DNA from: Bauldia sp.
Lineage (GTDB): Bacteria; Pseudomonadota; Alphaproteobacteria; Rhizobiales; Kaistiaceae
Assembly (NCBI GenBank): GCA_026126025.1
Contig: JAHCJZ010000006.1
Span: 161,575-225,574, forward strand
Length of the DNA stretch: 64,000 bases
Direction: 5' to 3'
Shown here: one piece after another, positions 17,963 through 26,362 of the stretch
How positions within the stretch are numbered: the first letter of the stretch is position 1
Layout: every line of letters begins with the position of its first letter
Notes under the pieces: generated by a model
Seen by the model: the letters and a program-made list of their open reading frames with translations, nothing else
What the model was told of the DNA's origin: nothing
Databases searched by the model: none
Made by a program: the position numbers and the translations under genes

Positions 17963-18169
17963 GTGAACCACAGCGAGATCCGGAAGCTCGAAGCCTTCTT
18001 CCAGAAGAAGTTCAAGCTGCCGACGATCGAGGTGAGGCAGCGGCCGAAGAAGGACAGCGCCGAGCTCTTCATCGGCGACGAGTTCATCGGCGTCCTCTAC
18101 CGCGACGAGGACGAGGGCGAAGTGTCCTACAATTTCACCATGGCGATCCTCGACATCGACCTGGAATAG
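17963..18169 (+). CDS. DUF3126 family protein
   Basis: The 68-residue protein is a small acidic/basic protein of the alphaproteobacterial DUF3126 family. It is recognised by RPKKDSAE, IGDEFIGVLY and a C-terminal NFTMAILDIDLE. Its function is unknown. Its location directly after cysE is conserved in the order. GTG 17963 with AGGAAG upstream gives the family's normal N-terminus. An in-frame TTG at 17927 would overlap cysE. A 7-bp hairpin (18171-18187) directly follows the stop. Confidence 0.85.
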   Translation: MNHSEIRKLEAFFQKKFKLPTIEVRQRPKKDSAELFIGDEFIGVLYRDEDEGEVSYNFTMAILDIDLE

Positions 18170-18170
18170 G

Positions 18171-18187
18171 TGTCCCGTAGCGGGACA
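18171..18187 (+). terminator. Hairpin after DUF3126 gene
   Basis: Perfect arms tgtcccg and cgggaca with a tag loop lie two bases after the stop codon. There is no T tract, so it may stabilise the 3' end or be a weak terminator. Confidence 0.45.
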
Positions 18188-18357
18188 TCGGGACAGCAAC
18201 GCTGTCGCTTAACGAAACGTCAACCTTAACGCTCCACGCCGCGGACTCGCGTGGAATGGCGGCGTCCCGCCGTTTCGGGATTTTGCCGCGTTAACGGTAT
18301 GAGGCTTGCTGCCCTCCCGAGGCGGCCAGCCGGGCCGCGACCCTTGCGAGCGGCCGG

Positions 18358-18684
18358 TTGTTCGAACTGATGATCCTCCTCTACGCCGCGGCGGTCGGCT
18401 TCGTGGCCGCCGGCATCGCCTCGAGCTTCTACCAGCTCGTCACGGCGCGGCCGGTCGCGTTCGTGCTGCCCAGCGGGCGGCTGCTGGCGTGCATCGCCGC
18501 CGGCCTCAGCTTCGCGCTGATCGGGCCATACATCGTGGCGCGCACCGCAATCCGCCTCGTGACCGTCGACCGCCGGCCGGCGACGTGGCTTCTCGGCGGC
18601 TTTGCGATCGTGCTCATGTGGAGCGCGTGCTCGGGGATCATCGTCCTTGATCTCGCTCTGTCGCTGAGGCATGGCCTCCTCTGA
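18358..18684 (+). CDS. Small conserved membrane protein
   Basis: The 108-residue protein has three hydrophobic helices (about 5-30, 42-62 and 75-102) joined by short polar loops, with a conserved-looking SSFYQLVT after the first helix. I recognise it as the type of small inner-membrane protein (DUF6949-like) common in Hyphomicrobiales; the function is unknown. The start is TTG 18358 or ATG 18370. It overlaps the longer form of the next gene and runs on the same strand, so the two may be cotranscribed. Confidence 0.6.
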   Translation: MFELMILLYAAAVGFVAAGIASSFYQLVTARPVAFVLPSGRLLACIAAGLSFALIGPYIVARTAIRLVTVDRRPATWLLGGFAIVLMWSACSGIIVLDLALSLRHGLL

Positions 18685-18715
18685 GCCGCCGCGCGACGAG
18701 GAGCCTTCCCGCAAG

Positions 18716-19252
18716 ATGTCCATCTACGAGGTCGACGGCGTCCGGCCGAGCCTTCCGGCCGCGGACCGGTTCTGGGTGGCGCCCGACGCCGACGTCATCG
18801 GCCGGGTAAGCCTCGGCGAGGATGCCGCGATCTGGTTCGGCGCGGTGCTGCGCGGCGACATCGAGCTCATCACGATCGGCGCGCGCACCAACGTGCAGGA
18901 CCTCACGCTGGTCCATACCGACGCCGGACAGCCGACGACCGTGGGGGAGGGCTGCACGATCGGCCATCGTGCGATCCTCCATGGCTGCACGATCGGGGAC
19001 AATACGCTGGTCGGCATGGGCGCGGTAATCCTCAGCGGCGCGCGGATCGGGGCGAACTGCCTGATCGGCGCCCATGCGCTGGTGACCGAAGGCAAGGAAA
19101 TCCCCGACGGATCGCTGGTGGTGGGCGTGCCCGGCCGGGTGCTGCGGCCGCTGACCGAGGCCGAGATCGCCGCCAACCACGCCTCGGCCGAGCGCTATGT
19201 CCGGCGCTGGAAGGGGTATGCCGGCGGCGGCTTCAGGAAGCTGGCGGACTAG
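18716..19252 (+). CDS. Gamma-carbonic anhydrase-like hexapeptide-repeat protein
   Basis: The 178-residue protein belongs to the trimeric left-handed beta-helix gamma-class carbonic anhydrase family (YrdA/PaaY/CaiE-like). It starts with DGVRPSLP and VAPDADVIG, then has [18 protein letters not shown] and the metal-ligand histidines in LVHTD and [14 protein letters not shown]2 hydration is possible, but several relatives lack proven activity. ATG 18716 gives the normal family N-terminus; ATG 18671 would overlap the preceding gene. A good terminator hairpin follows. Confidence 0.88.
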   Translation: MSIYEVDGVRPSLPAADRFWVAPDADVIGRVSLGEDAAIWFGAVLRGDIELITIGARTNVQDLTLVHTDAGQPTTVGEGCTIGHRAILHGCTIGDNTLVGMGAVILSGARIGANCLIGAHALVTEGKEIPDGSLVVGVPGRVLRPLTEAEIAANHASAERYVRRWKGYAGGGFRKLAD

Positions 19253-19260
19253 AAAAGAGG

Positions 19261-19286
19261 AGGCCGGCCCCCGAGGGAGCCGGCCT
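19261..19286 (+). terminator. Rho-independent-like terminator after the carbonic anhydrase gene
   Basis: Arms aggccggc and gccggcct pair perfectly around a cccccgaggga loop and are followed by TTT, eight bases beyond the stop codon. Confidence 0.75.
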
Positions 19287-19348
19287 TTACGGAGCGGACC
19301 GCGTCTGGGGCTGACGTGGAACGGTCCGTCCCGATTTCACCTATGCCG

Positions 19349-19376
19349 GAGCATGATCTTTTCGGATCATGCCCTA
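19349..19376. repeat. Palindromic repeat, family D copy 2
   Basis: This short copy consists of gagcatgatc and gatcatgccc around ttttcg. The CTA that follows is the stop codon of the minus-strand cysteine peptidase gene, the same placement as copy 1. Confidence 0.8.
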
Positions 19377-19994
19377 GGGATTTCCGCCGACCATGAGCGG
19401 CGGCACGCCGCGGCCGTCCTCGATCGACACCCAGCGGCCGGTGTTGCGATCCGACTGGCGCTTGATGAAGACGTAGTCGGTGTCGCTCCACAGGCGGATC
19501 TCCGCCTGGAGATTGTCGAGCACGAAGTCGCCGCGATCGGTGCGCACCGTCAGCACCGCGTGGCCTTCGCCGTCCTGGCGCCGCACGACGGTGATGAGGA
19601 GATCCGACTCGCGCCATCCCTGGTCGACCAGGATGCGGCGCTTGAGGAGGACGTAGTCCTCGCAGTCGCCGCGCGTGCTGGGATAGAACCACACCTCGGG
19701 TTCGCCGAAGAGCTCAAGGTCGGTGACCGGAATGATCGCGGCGTTGACGAGGTTGTTGACCTCCTGCAGCTGCCGCCACAGCGCTTCCGTCAGCATCGCA
19801 GGCGCGGTGTCGTCCGAGATCACCTGGCACTCCGCCGGTCGTTCCTGGCAGAACTGGTAGTGGCCGATCGGCTGCGAAGTCATGCCGCCGAGCGGCATGA
19901 ACGCCGCCGAGACGTTGGCGCTGACTTCGCCAGCAAATCCGGTGCAGATAAGTAGAACCGCAGCAATTGCGCCGCGGATAGTCTTTTTGACCAC
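19374..19994 (-). CDS. Periplasmic transglutaminase-like cysteine peptidase (BTLCP family)
   Basis: The 206-residue protein has a signal peptide (1-26) and the catalytic triad of bacterial transglutaminase-like cysteine proteinases (PF06035): Cys 111 in GDCEDY, His 145 in GEGHAV and Asp 160 in FVLDNL. The best-known member, LapG, cleaves a biofilm adhesin at the cell surface under c-di-GMP control. No lapD or adhesin gene adjoins, though two PilZ domains lie in the next gene and a large surface protein lies 12 kb away. The gene ends at a family D palindrome, and an AT-rich palindrome lies about 75 bases upstream. Confidence 0.87.
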   Translation of the reverse strand: MVKKTIRGAIAAVLLICTGFAGEVSANVSAAFMPLGGMTSQPIGHYQFCQERPAECQVISDDTAPAMLTEALWRQLQEVNNLVNAAIIPVTDLELFGEPEVWFYPSTRGDCEDYVLLKRRILVDQGWRESDLLITVVRRQDGEGHAVLTVRTDRGDFVLDNLQAEIRLWSDTDYVFIKRQSDRNTGRWVSIEDGRGVPPLMVGGNP

Positions 19995-20144
19995 GACAGC
20001 CCCCTGTCTATTTCAGGGGTCATCATGGCAGCTCCGGTTTTAGATCGGCGTAAGCTAGGCCGTTGATTTGTAATACAATTGTAGCGAACGCGAGAACGCT
20101 TCGTTAGCCATATCGGCTAGCGGCGACTGCCCCATCGGATTCGG
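19995..20144. promoter_or_regulatory. Upstream region of the cysteine peptidase gene with AT-rich palindromes
   Basis: The region holds two overlapping palindromes, ttgtaatacaa (20068-20078) and tacaattgta (20074-20083), in an AT-rich island. They could be a regulator site for the peptidase gene. Nothing else is recognisable before the repeats that start near 20145. Confidence 0.35.
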
Positions 20145-20399
20145 GCAGGGGGTTCTGAGCTGAACGTCAGCACCCCCTCCCGAAGCCGGCTTCGCCGCCT
20201 TCGACCTCCCCGCAAGGCGGAGGTTGAATCCGTCGATGTTCGCTACCTCAGGAGGGGCACTTCATCGCTACCTCGGATCAACCCTCCCCTTGCGGGAGGG
20301 TCGAAACCGCGTAGCGGTTTCGGGGAGGGGTGCTGAGCCGAAAGTCAGCACTCCCTCTCCAACCGGCGAAGGGCCGGCTCGACCTCCTGGGGGAGGTTA
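20145..20399. repeat. Intergenic palindromic repeat, family A copy 2 (three units)
   Basis: Three family A half-units lie in alternating orientation. Each has a cctcccc or ggggagg end, a palindromic core such as gaaaccgcgtagcggtttc, and a gtcagca joint. No coding sequence is apparent. The array lies downstream of the PilZ gene on the minus strand. Confidence 0.85.
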
Positions 20400-20421
20400 A
20401 GTCCGTTGACGTGACTGAAAG

Positions 20422-21048
20422 CTAGGCCGCGGCGGCGGCGATGCCGTCTTCCAGGGAGTCCGGCGTCTGGACGACCGCGAACTCGATCGCGATGCCGTCC
20501 TCCTCGTGGCGCACGACCGTGGCGCGGATCGCGCCGAGGCGGAGCGGCGAGCCGATTGGCGGCTTGAACTCCATGCTCACCGCCGCGCCGGAGAGCGAGA
20601 GGTCGATGATCCGGCAGGTGTATTCGCGCCCGTCGGGCAGGGCGACGCGCGCATAGGGGTTCGACGGGACGATGCGCTCGTAGCGCCGGTCCTCGGCGAG
20701 GTTGAGGTGATAGCGGTTGGCGAGCCAGGTCAGCTTCGCCGCGAGCTTGTCCTTGCGGCGGGCGGTCGAGTTGATCGTCATCGCGAAGCCGCCATCATAG
20801 AGGCGGGTGACGTTCCCCTCGATGCGGCCGATATGGTCGACATAGGCGACGACGCGTTCGCCGAGGGCGGCGACGACCGGTGCGATCATCGCGCAGCTGC
20901 CCGGCGACATGTCGATCGTCTGGCACGGATATTCGCGGCGGTTCTCCAGCATGAACCGGCCAAGCAGGCTCAACCGCACGCGCGCGTGGCGGCGGCGGTC
21001 ATGCTGCGAGATCAGGCTCTCGCGGCGGGTGGCTTCCTCAGTCGCCAT
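20422..21048 (-). CDS. Protein with two PilZ domains
   Basis: The 208-residue protein has tandem PilZ-like domains. The first has RRRHARVRLSL and IDMSPGS; the second has DRRYERIVP near residue 120, then IIDLSLSGAAV. The second retains both the RxxR-like basic patch and the D/NxSxxG motif that bind c-di-GMP, while the first is slightly degenerate (SPGSC). It should act as a c-di-GMP receptor in motility, exopolysaccharide or adhesion control. ATG 21048 is chosen over the upstream TTG 21087. The PAS_5 gene lies immediately upstream on the same strand, a pairing common in Hyphomicrobiales. Confidence 0.83.
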   Translation of the reverse strand: MATEEATRRESLISQHDRRRHARVRLSLLGRFMLENRREYPCQTIDMSPGSCAMIAPVVAALGERVVAYVDHIGRIEGNVTRLYDGGFAMTINSTARRKDKLAAKLTWLANRYHLNLAEDRRYERIVPSNPYARVALPDGREYTCRIIDLSLSGAAVSMEFKPPIGSPLRLGAIRATVVRHEEDGIAIEFAVVQTPDSLEDGIAAAAA

Positions 21049-21160
21049 GCGCGGCCAGTCGGGCTCCGGGTGGGCTGGGCGATCCAACCCAGTGTTGCTG
21101 AACCTAAGGGAACGCGGTTAACAACGCGTATGCCTTGCAGGCCATCGCTTTTGGAGCGCG

Positions 21161-21769
21161 TCAGAGGCCCGATTTTCCACCCTCGACGACCACGAATCGG
21201 CCTCGGCGGCGCTCCGGAGCGAAGGCCGATACAATGTGGGGTTGCGGCGTCAGGGCGATGGGGAAGGGGTCGTCGCGATCCGGCCAGATCAGCCGCGTGC
21301 TGCCGACCGAGAGGTCGGAAACCGGGTCGAGGCCGAGCCAGTAGGGCAGCTCGCCCGGCGCCAGCGCGCCGAGGATCCGGTCATAGCCCGGCCCGTTCTG
21401 GATCAGGGGCAGGAGCACCATTTCCATCGCGAGATGGCGGTCGCTCCGGGCCGCGGCGCTGACGCCGAGCGATGCGGCCGCCGCTTCGCCGGTGACGGCG
21501 CCGAGGAGGCCGGCGACCTGGGCGCGATCCTCGCCCGACCAGAGGTCGAGGAACTCCGATCCCTTCAGCTCGCGGCCGAGGATGCCGCAAAGCCGCGTGC
21601 CGGCGAGCCGGAAGCGGTACGACCGCCGCTCGCCGACCTCGAGGATGAACGTGTCGGCGAGAATTGTCCGGATGTCGGACGGCTCGATGGCGGTCCGGCG
21701 CGGCGCGGGAAGGCCGCTGCGCAGGCGATCCCAATAGCGATAGAGCTCCCGGCAGCTCGGATGTTTCAT
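21161..21769 (-). CDS. PAS_5 domain protein (PF07310)
   Basis: The 202-residue cytoplasmic protein consists of one PAS_5 domain. It is recognised by its start CRELYRYWDRLR and by IEPSDIRTILADTFILE, RFRLAGTRLCGILGRELKG and LPLIQNG. PAS_5 proteins are an alphaproteobacterial family of unknown ligand, usually without an output domain, and often next to PilZ genes as here. ATG 21769 with GGGG upstream gives the conserved N-terminus. A link to c-di-GMP signalling is inferred from the neighbour only. Confidence 0.85.
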   Translation of the reverse strand: MKHPSCRELYRYWDRLRSGLPAPRRTAIEPSDIRTILADTFILEVGERRSYRFRLAGTRLCGILGRELKGSEFLDLWSGEDRAQVAGLLGAVTGEAAAASLGVSAAARSDRHLAMEMVLLPLIQNGPGYDRILGALAPGELPYWLGLDPVSDLSVGSTRLIWPDRDDPFPIALTPQPHIVSAFAPERRRGRFVVVEGGKSGL

Positions 21770-22102
21770 CGCGACCCCGTTGTTCCAGCCTGGGTCAGGC
21801 GTCCATCGCGGCACGGCCTGACGCGGCGGGTGTCCGGGATCGGGACGGATTCCGACCGGTGCGCGCTGCCGCCCCGTCAGGGCTGCACCCCCCGTGCCAT
21901 CCGGGCGCGCGGGGTAAGGTTAATCGCGGGTTCGCGTTGTCGGGCGGCACCGATCATGCCAGTTTCGCATTACTCCATCGGCGCCGCCTGCCGGCGCGCT
22001 ATCCAGATCGAAGGCCGTCCGCGTCGCGAGCGCCGGGCGGCCTTTCCCTTTTCGGGACGGGCCCGGTTGCACGCGGAACGGTTGCGCCTTACGTCGGGCG
22101 CG
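21770..22102. other. Intergenic region without recognisable gene
   Basis: These 333 bases separate the PAS_5 gene and the rhomboid gene, which diverge. An open frame extends through it from 21236 to the rhomboid gene but has shadow-like basic composition. One TTAA half-site (ggttaatcg, near 21918) is present without a partner at the CtrA spacing. I see no RNA gene. Confidence 0.5.
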
Positions 22103-22861
22103 ATGACCAGCCGCGGCCCCGACCAGCCGGCGCGCCAGCGCGCGCTCAACATTCCCGTCGTCATCTTCGTGCTGGTGGGGCTCTTCGTCGCGATCGAGAT
22201 CGCGATGGATCGGCTCTCTCTGCGCGACCAGGCGTGGGCGATCGTCAATTTCGCCTTCATCCCGAACCGGGACGGCCTCGTCCTGCCGCCGACGATCGAA
22301 GTGCTGCCCGGCGCGGCGATCTGGAGCGTGATCACCTACGCCTTCCTCCATGGCGGTTGGGCGCATCTGGCGGTCAACAGCATCACGCTGGTCTCGTTCG
22401 GCAGCCCGCTGGCGTGGCGTTTCGGGACGCTGCGCTTCCTCGTCTTTTCCGCAGCCGCGGCGGCCGCCGGGGCAGGGGCGCACTATCTCGGCGCCAGCGG
22501 TGACGCGACGTGGATGGTCGGCGCTTCGGCGGCGATCTCCGGCCACATGGCCGCGTCGGCGCGCTTCATGTTCCTGCGGCCGGTTCCGGCGCTCGGCTAT
22601 TTCGGCCCGGCGGCGCCGCTGTCGCGTGTCCTCACCGACCGCCGCACCCTGACGTTCCTCATTGCGTGGTTCGGCGTGAACATCGTGGTCGGGCTGAGCG
22701 GGATGGGTGGTCCGGCGGGGGAGGCCAACATCGCCTGGCAATCCCATATCGGCGGCTTCGTCGCCGGGCTGGTGCTCTTCCCGCTGCTCGACCCGGTCGG
22801 CCGCAGGCTCAGGCCGGCGCCGCCCGATCCGGGAACAGAAGATCCGCGTCCTCGCCCGTAG
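22103..22861 (+). CDS. Rhomboid-family intramembrane serine protease
   Basis: The 252-residue protein has six or seven hydrophobic helices and the rhomboid signatures: [11 protein letters not shown] after the first loop, the serine in GASAAISG, and the catalytic His in [12 protein letters not shown] of the last core helix. It should cut single-pass membrane proteins within the bilayer. The start ATG 22103 is set by the first charged residues before the first helix. Its last 53 bases overlap the 3' end of hisI on the other strand. No substrate can be named. Confidence 0.9.
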   Translation: MTSRGPDQPARQRALNIPVVIFVLVGLFVAIEIAMDRLSLRDQAWAIVNFAFIPNRDGLVLPPTIEVLPGAAIWSVITYAFLHGGWAHLAVNSITLVSFGSPLAWRFGTLRFLVFSAAAAAAGAGAHYLGASGDATWMVGASAAISGHMAASARFMFLRPVPALGYFGPAAPLSRVLTDRRTLTFLIAWFGVNIVVGLSGMGGPAGEANIAWQSHIGGFVAGLVLFPLLDPVGRRLRPAPPDPGTEDPRPRP

Positions 22862-23207
22862 GCAGCGTGCGGTAGAAGCAGCTCTTCGCCCCGGTGTGGC
22901 AGTTCGCGCCGTCGCCGGCGGTTTCGACGCGCAGCCACAGCGCATCCTGGTCGCAATCGACCCGCATCTCGACGACCCGCTGGACGTTGCCGCTGGTCTC
23001 GCCCTTCTTCCACAGCGCCTTCCGCGACCGGCTCCAGTAATGGGCGAAGCCGGTCGTGCGCGTCAGCGCCAGCGCCTCGGCGTTCATCCAGGCGAACATG
23101 ACGACCTCGCCGGTGGCGGCGTCGGTCACGATCACCGGGATCAGGCCCGACGCGTCGAATTGCGGCGTGAAGGCCGTCCCGGTTTCGAGGGCGGGATCGT
23201 GGCTCAT
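22809..23207 (-). CDS. hisI: Phosphoribosyl-AMP cyclohydrolase
   Basis: The 132-residue enzyme opens the purine ring of phosphoribosyl-AMP in histidine synthesis. It has the HisI blocks [12 protein letters not shown], the zinc and magnesium sites in VDCDQDALW, and [11 protein letters not shown]. It is monofunctional, with no HisE domain. The 3' end overlaps the rhomboid gene tail-to-tail. It follows folE on the same strand with a 10-base gap, so folE and hisI are probably one transcript. Confidence 0.95.
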   Translation of the reverse strand: MSHDPALETGTAFTPQFDASGLIPVIVTDAATGEVVMFAWMNAEALALTRTTGFAHYWSRSRKALWKKGETSGNVQRVVEMRVDCDQDALWLRVETAGDGANCHTGAKSCFYRTLPTGEDADLLFPDRAAPA

Positions 23208-23217
23208 CCGGCTCCGA

Positions 23218-23853
23218 TCAGCCGGCCGCCCGGACCAGCGAGAGGAAGCGCGCCTGTTCGGCCGGATCGTCGCGGAAGACGCCGCTGAACTGGGTGGTCA
23301 CGGTGGACGCGCCGGTCTTGTAGACGCCGCGGATGGTCATGCAGAGGTGCTCGGCCTCGAGCATTACGGCGGTGCCGCGCGGCTTGAGGTGCTCGTCGAC
23401 GGCGCCGAGGATCTGCGAGGTCATCCGCTCCTGCGTCTGGAGGCGCTTGGCGAAGACGTCCACCACGCGACCGAGCTTGGACAGCCCGACGACGCTGTCG
23501 GTCGGGAAATAGGCAAGGTGGGCGCGGCCCATGAACGGCACCATGTGGTGCTCGCAATGGGAGGCGAACGGGATGTTGCGCACGATGACCATGTCGTCAT
23601 ACGCGGCGACCTCGCCGAAGGTGCGTTCGAGATAGGCCTCCGGATCGTCGCTGTAGCCCGCGTAGAACTCCTCATAGGCGCGCACGACGCGGGCCGGCGT
23701 CTCGACGAGGCCTTCGCGCGACGGGTCGTCGCCGGCCCAGGCGATGAGGGTGCGCACGGCGGCTTCCGCCTCGTCGCGCGTCGGCCGCGCTGAAGGCGCC
23801 GATCGCTGCGCGTCGGCAATCGGAACGACCCGGTTCTTCACGGTGGCGTCCAC
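23218..23853 (-). CDS. folE: GTP cyclohydrolase I
   Basis: The 211-residue enzyme converts GTP to dihydroneopterin triphosphate for folate synthesis. Zinc ligands Cys 100 and His 103 (SHCEHH) and Cys 171 (EHLCMTIRG) are present, plus the active-site run [23 protein letters not shown] 23853 with GGAGAGACTG upstream is preferred. The frame stays open upstream, but that part reads as non-coding. Both products with hisI act on purine-nucleotide rings. Confidence 0.95.
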   Translation of the reverse strand: MDATVKNRVVPIADAQRSAPSARPTRDEAEAAVRTLIAWAGDDPSREGLVETPARVVRAYEEFYAGYSDDPEAYLERTFGEVAAYDDMVIVRNIPFASHCEHHMVPFMGRAHLAYFPTDSVVGLSKLGRVVDVFAKRLQTQERMTSQILGAVDEHLKPRGTAVMLEAEHLCMTIRGVYKTGASTVTTQFSGVFRDDPAEQARFLSLVRAAG

Positions 23854-24088
23854 CAGTCTCTCCAGGAATGGGGCGGCCCGGGGGAGGGAGCCGCCATGGT
23901 GCAAAATCGTACAGGCTAAGGCCGGTCGGGGCCAAGAATGGAAGTGCCGGGAGCCCCGGGTTCCGCGGAATTCCGTTTCATATGCGGTGCGGATGACGCG
24001 CTGCCAAGGCTTGGTGGCGTTTCGGCGCATCGGCCACCATATGCTATGACCGTTGCGAGGCGCTTACCTCGCGCAAGGTGGCTTGCCG

Positions 24089-24535
24089 ATGCCGGAAGCA
24101 GTCTACAGCCGCGGGGTTCTCGACCTCGCCGGCAACATCCCGCGGATCGGGCGCCTCGCCGATCCCGACGCGACCGCCACGGCCGTGTCGCGGCTCTGCG
24201 GCGCGACCGTCACCGTCGATCTTTCGGTCGACGATGACGTCGTCACCGATTTCGCCCATGAGGTGCAGGCCTCGGCGCTCGGCCAGGCCGCGGCCTCGGT
24301 GCTGGCGCGGAACATCGTCGGCGCCACGGCGGAGGAACTGCGCGCCCTCCGCGAGACGATGCGGCGGATGCTCAGGGAGAACGGCCCGCCGCCGGCCGGC
24401 CGCTTCGCCGGGCTCGCGATCCTTGAGACGGTGCGCGACTACGCGCCGCTGCAGCCCGCGACCCTGCTGCCATTCGATGCCGTGGTCGACGCGCTCGACC
24501 GGATCGCGGCGAAAGCCACGCCCTCCGCGGCCTGA
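24089..24535 (+). CDS. IscU/NifU-like Fe-S scaffold homologue with missing cysteines
   Basis: The 148-residue protein has the IscU/SufU-like N-terminal fold, recognised by YSRGVLDLAGNIPRIGRL, SRLCGATVTVDL and the helix ALGQAAASVLA. Of the three cysteines that hold a cluster in real scaffolds, only Cys 37 is present. The second position is Ser 62 (QASALGQ), where relatives have CALGQ, and no third Cys is visible. Cluster assembly is therefore doubtful and a different role is likely. ATG 24089 follows AAGGTGG. It is followed by the VOC gene after eight bases and then by yidD, a probable operon. Confidence 0.75.
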   Translation: MPEAVYSRGVLDLAGNIPRIGRLADPDATATAVSRLCGATVTVDLSVDDDVVTDFAHEVQASALGQAAASVLARNIVGATAEELRALRETMRRMLRENGPPPAGRFAGLAILETVRDYAPLQPATLLPFDAVVDALDRIAAKATPSAA

Positions 24536-24543
24536 GGTTACCG

Positions 24544-24909
24544 ATGATCGACCACATGGGCCTCGTCGTGGGCGACTTTGCCGTGAGCCGCAATTTCTAT
24601 GTCGAGGCGCTGGCGCCGCTCGGCGTCGTCCTGCTCGACGAAGGCAAGGACTGGGCGCGGCTCGGCGTCGGCGGACGCACGGTGCTGTGGATCGGGAAGG
24701 GCGGCACGCCGCCATCGCCGATCCATTTCGCGTTCGTCGCCGGGAGCGCACAGGCGGTCAGCGGATTCCATGCCGCGGCGATCGCGGCCGGCGGGCGCGA
24801 CAATGGCGCGCCGGGACTGCGGTCGCACTACAGCCCGGGCTATTTCGCGGCGTTCGTGTTCGACCCGGACGGCCACAATGTCGAGGCCGTCTTCCACGGC
24901 GCGGGGTAG
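24544..24909 (+). CDS. VOC-family (glyoxalase fold) protein
   Basis: The 121-residue single-domain protein of the vicinal-oxygen-chelate superfamily has the metal-ligand pattern: His in MIDHMGLVV, His in PIHFAFVA, and the C-terminal DPDGHNVEAVFH with the Glu ligand. Relatives include glyoxalase I-like, bleomycin-resistance-like and dioxygenase proteins. No specific activity is indicated. It sits between the IscU-like gene and yidD with short gaps. Confidence 0.85.
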   Translation: MIDHMGLVVGDFAVSRNFYVEALAPLGVVLLDEGKDWARLGVGGRTVLWIGKGGTPPSPIHFAFVAGSAQAVSGFHAAAIAAGGRDNGAPGLRSHYSPGYFAAFVFDPDGHNVEAVFHGAG

Positions 24910-24913
24910 CGCC

Positions 24914-25234
24914 ATGGTCGCCCGGCGGGTCGGCATCGGGCTGATCCATGTCTACCGCTTCACGCTGTCGCCGCTGATCGGCAACACCTGCCGCTACCTT
25001 CCGACCTGCTCGCACTACACCGAGGAGGCGATCCAGCGGCATGGCCTGTGGGCCGGCTCGTGGATGGGCCTCGCGCGGTTCCAGCGCTGCGGGCCGAACG
25101 GCCCGTCCGGCTACGACCCGGTGCCGATCGCGTTGCCCGCCACGTCGCGCTGCTACCTCCCCTGGCGCTACGGCGACTGGAAGGGCCGCAACATCCCGCT
25201 CTCCACCCGCCTCGACCTGCCGGACGAGCCGTAG
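24914..25234 (+). CDS. yidD: Membrane protein insertion efficiency factor YidD
   Basis: The 106-residue protein matches the YidD family (PF01809): YRFTLSPLIGNTCRYLPTCSHY, the cysteine cluster, and GLARFQRCGP. YidD assists YidC in inserting inner-membrane proteins. In many bacteria it lies in rnpA-yidC loci. Here it stands apart, as in other Hyphomicrobiales. The start ATG 24914 lies four bases after the VOC gene stop. Confidence 0.92.
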   Translation: MVARRVGIGLIHVYRFTLSPLIGNTCRYLPTCSHYTEEAIQRHGLWAGSWMGLARFQRCGPNGPSGYDPVPIALPATSRCYLPWRYGDWKGRNIPLSTRLDLPDEP

Positions 25235-25360
25235 CGACGGCGCCGCGGGCAACCCCGGTCATCCACAGTCCGTTAGCCATGTCCGGCTTGGCGTGTCGCC
25301 GGCGCGGCCCAAAGTGCTGTGGTGCCGGGCGACTCAGCCCGTAAACCCGGCCGAGGCCTG

Positions 25361-26362
25361 ATGCCGCATATCACCATCGTCCGGACCTTCGACTGGCATC
25401 GCCCGATGCTGGACCCGCTGGTCGCGCCGCTCGGCCGCATGGCCGATGTCGAGACGACCACGGCCGCCGCCTTTCTTGAGCACGGCGCGGACCGCAGCAC
25501 CGACATCGTCGTGGTGGCGGATGCCGGCATCGTCGCCCGGCTGCGGTCGGTGGCGGATCGGCCGCTCTACGTCCATGTCGGCCACGGCCTCATCAGCAAG
25601 CGGCAGACCGAGTACTACTACCGCGACGCGGACTTCATCTGCCTTGCCGGGCGGGAGACCGAGCGGCGCCTGACGGAACGCGGCCACCTTCCGCGCCGCG
25701 GCTTCTGGGTCACGGGGATGGTGCAGGCCGATCCGCTGTTCCGGGACGGGGAAGGCGGCGCGATCCGCCGTGTGGCCGGCGCCCGGCGAAGCGTGCTCTA
25801 CGCCCCGACCTGGAACGCGACGCTGTCCTCGGCCGAAATGCTGGGGGCGCAACTCGTGGAGTCGATCCGCGGCGCGGACGCGTCGATCGGCATCATCATC
25901 AAGCCGCACCCGCACATCCCGGTGGCGCATCCGCATCTCATCGAGCGATGGCGCCGGCTGGCCGAGGACAATTCCGGCGTCGAGCTCGCCGAAGCCGGCG
26001 ACGACCTCGTGCCCTTCCTCAAAAGCGCGGACCTCATGGTGTCGGATGCGTCGAGCGCCATCTTCCACTACCTCGCGCTCAACCGGCCGATCGTCCTCAT
26101 CGACAATCCGGCGCGATTCACCGATCCCGGCGTGTTCGACCCGGAGGGGATCGAGTGGACATGGCGCGACATGGCCGATCGCGTCGAGGCGGTCGATGGG
26201 CTCGCCGGCGTGGTGCGCGCCGCGCTCGACCGGCCGGACCGCCTCGCGGCGCGCCGTCTGCACTATCGCCAGACGCTTTATGGCGACCACGCCGACGGGC
26301 GGGCGGTGGAGCGGATCGTGGCGCATGTCGGCGCGCTGCTCGAAGGCAGGGCCGCGGCATGA
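25361..26362 (+). CDS. CDP-glycerol glycerophosphotransferase-like glycosyltransferase-fold protein
   Basis: The 333-residue protein resembles the catalytic half of TagB/TagF-type polymerases (PF04464). It has VGHGLISKRQ near residue 72, VLYAPTWNA near 146, KPHPH near 184 and the nucleotide-sugar site SDASSAIFHYLALNRPIVLIDNP. Such enzymes transfer polyol phosphates from CDP-polyols to build teichoic-acid-like or capsule chains. It has no membrane anchor. The next gene starts inside its stop codon (ATGA). With the following cytidylyltransferase and sulfotransferase it forms a compact three-gene unit. Acceptor and donor are unknown; a general GT-B glycosyltransferase is the alternative. Confidence 0.75.
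   Translation: MPHITIVRTFDWHRPMLDPLVAPLGRMADVETTTAAAFLEHGADRSTDIVVVADAGIVARLRSVADRPLYVHVGHGLISKRQTEYYYRDADFICLAGRETERRLTERGHLPRRGFWVTGMVQADPLFRDGEGGAIRRVAGARRSVLYAPTWNATLSSAEMLGAQLVESIRGADASIGIIIKPHPHIPVAHPHLIERWRRLAEDNSGVELAEAGDDLVPFLKSADLMVSDASSAIFHYLALNRPIVLIDNPARFTDPGVFDPEGIEWTWRDMADRVEAVDGLAGVVRAALDRPDRLAARRLHYRQTLYGDHADGRAVERIVAHVGALLEGRAAA

Noticed and set aside
20145..20399. Possible CRISPR-like array
   Set aside because: The units are inverted, not direct, repeats with variable cores. There are no uniform spacers and no cas genes.
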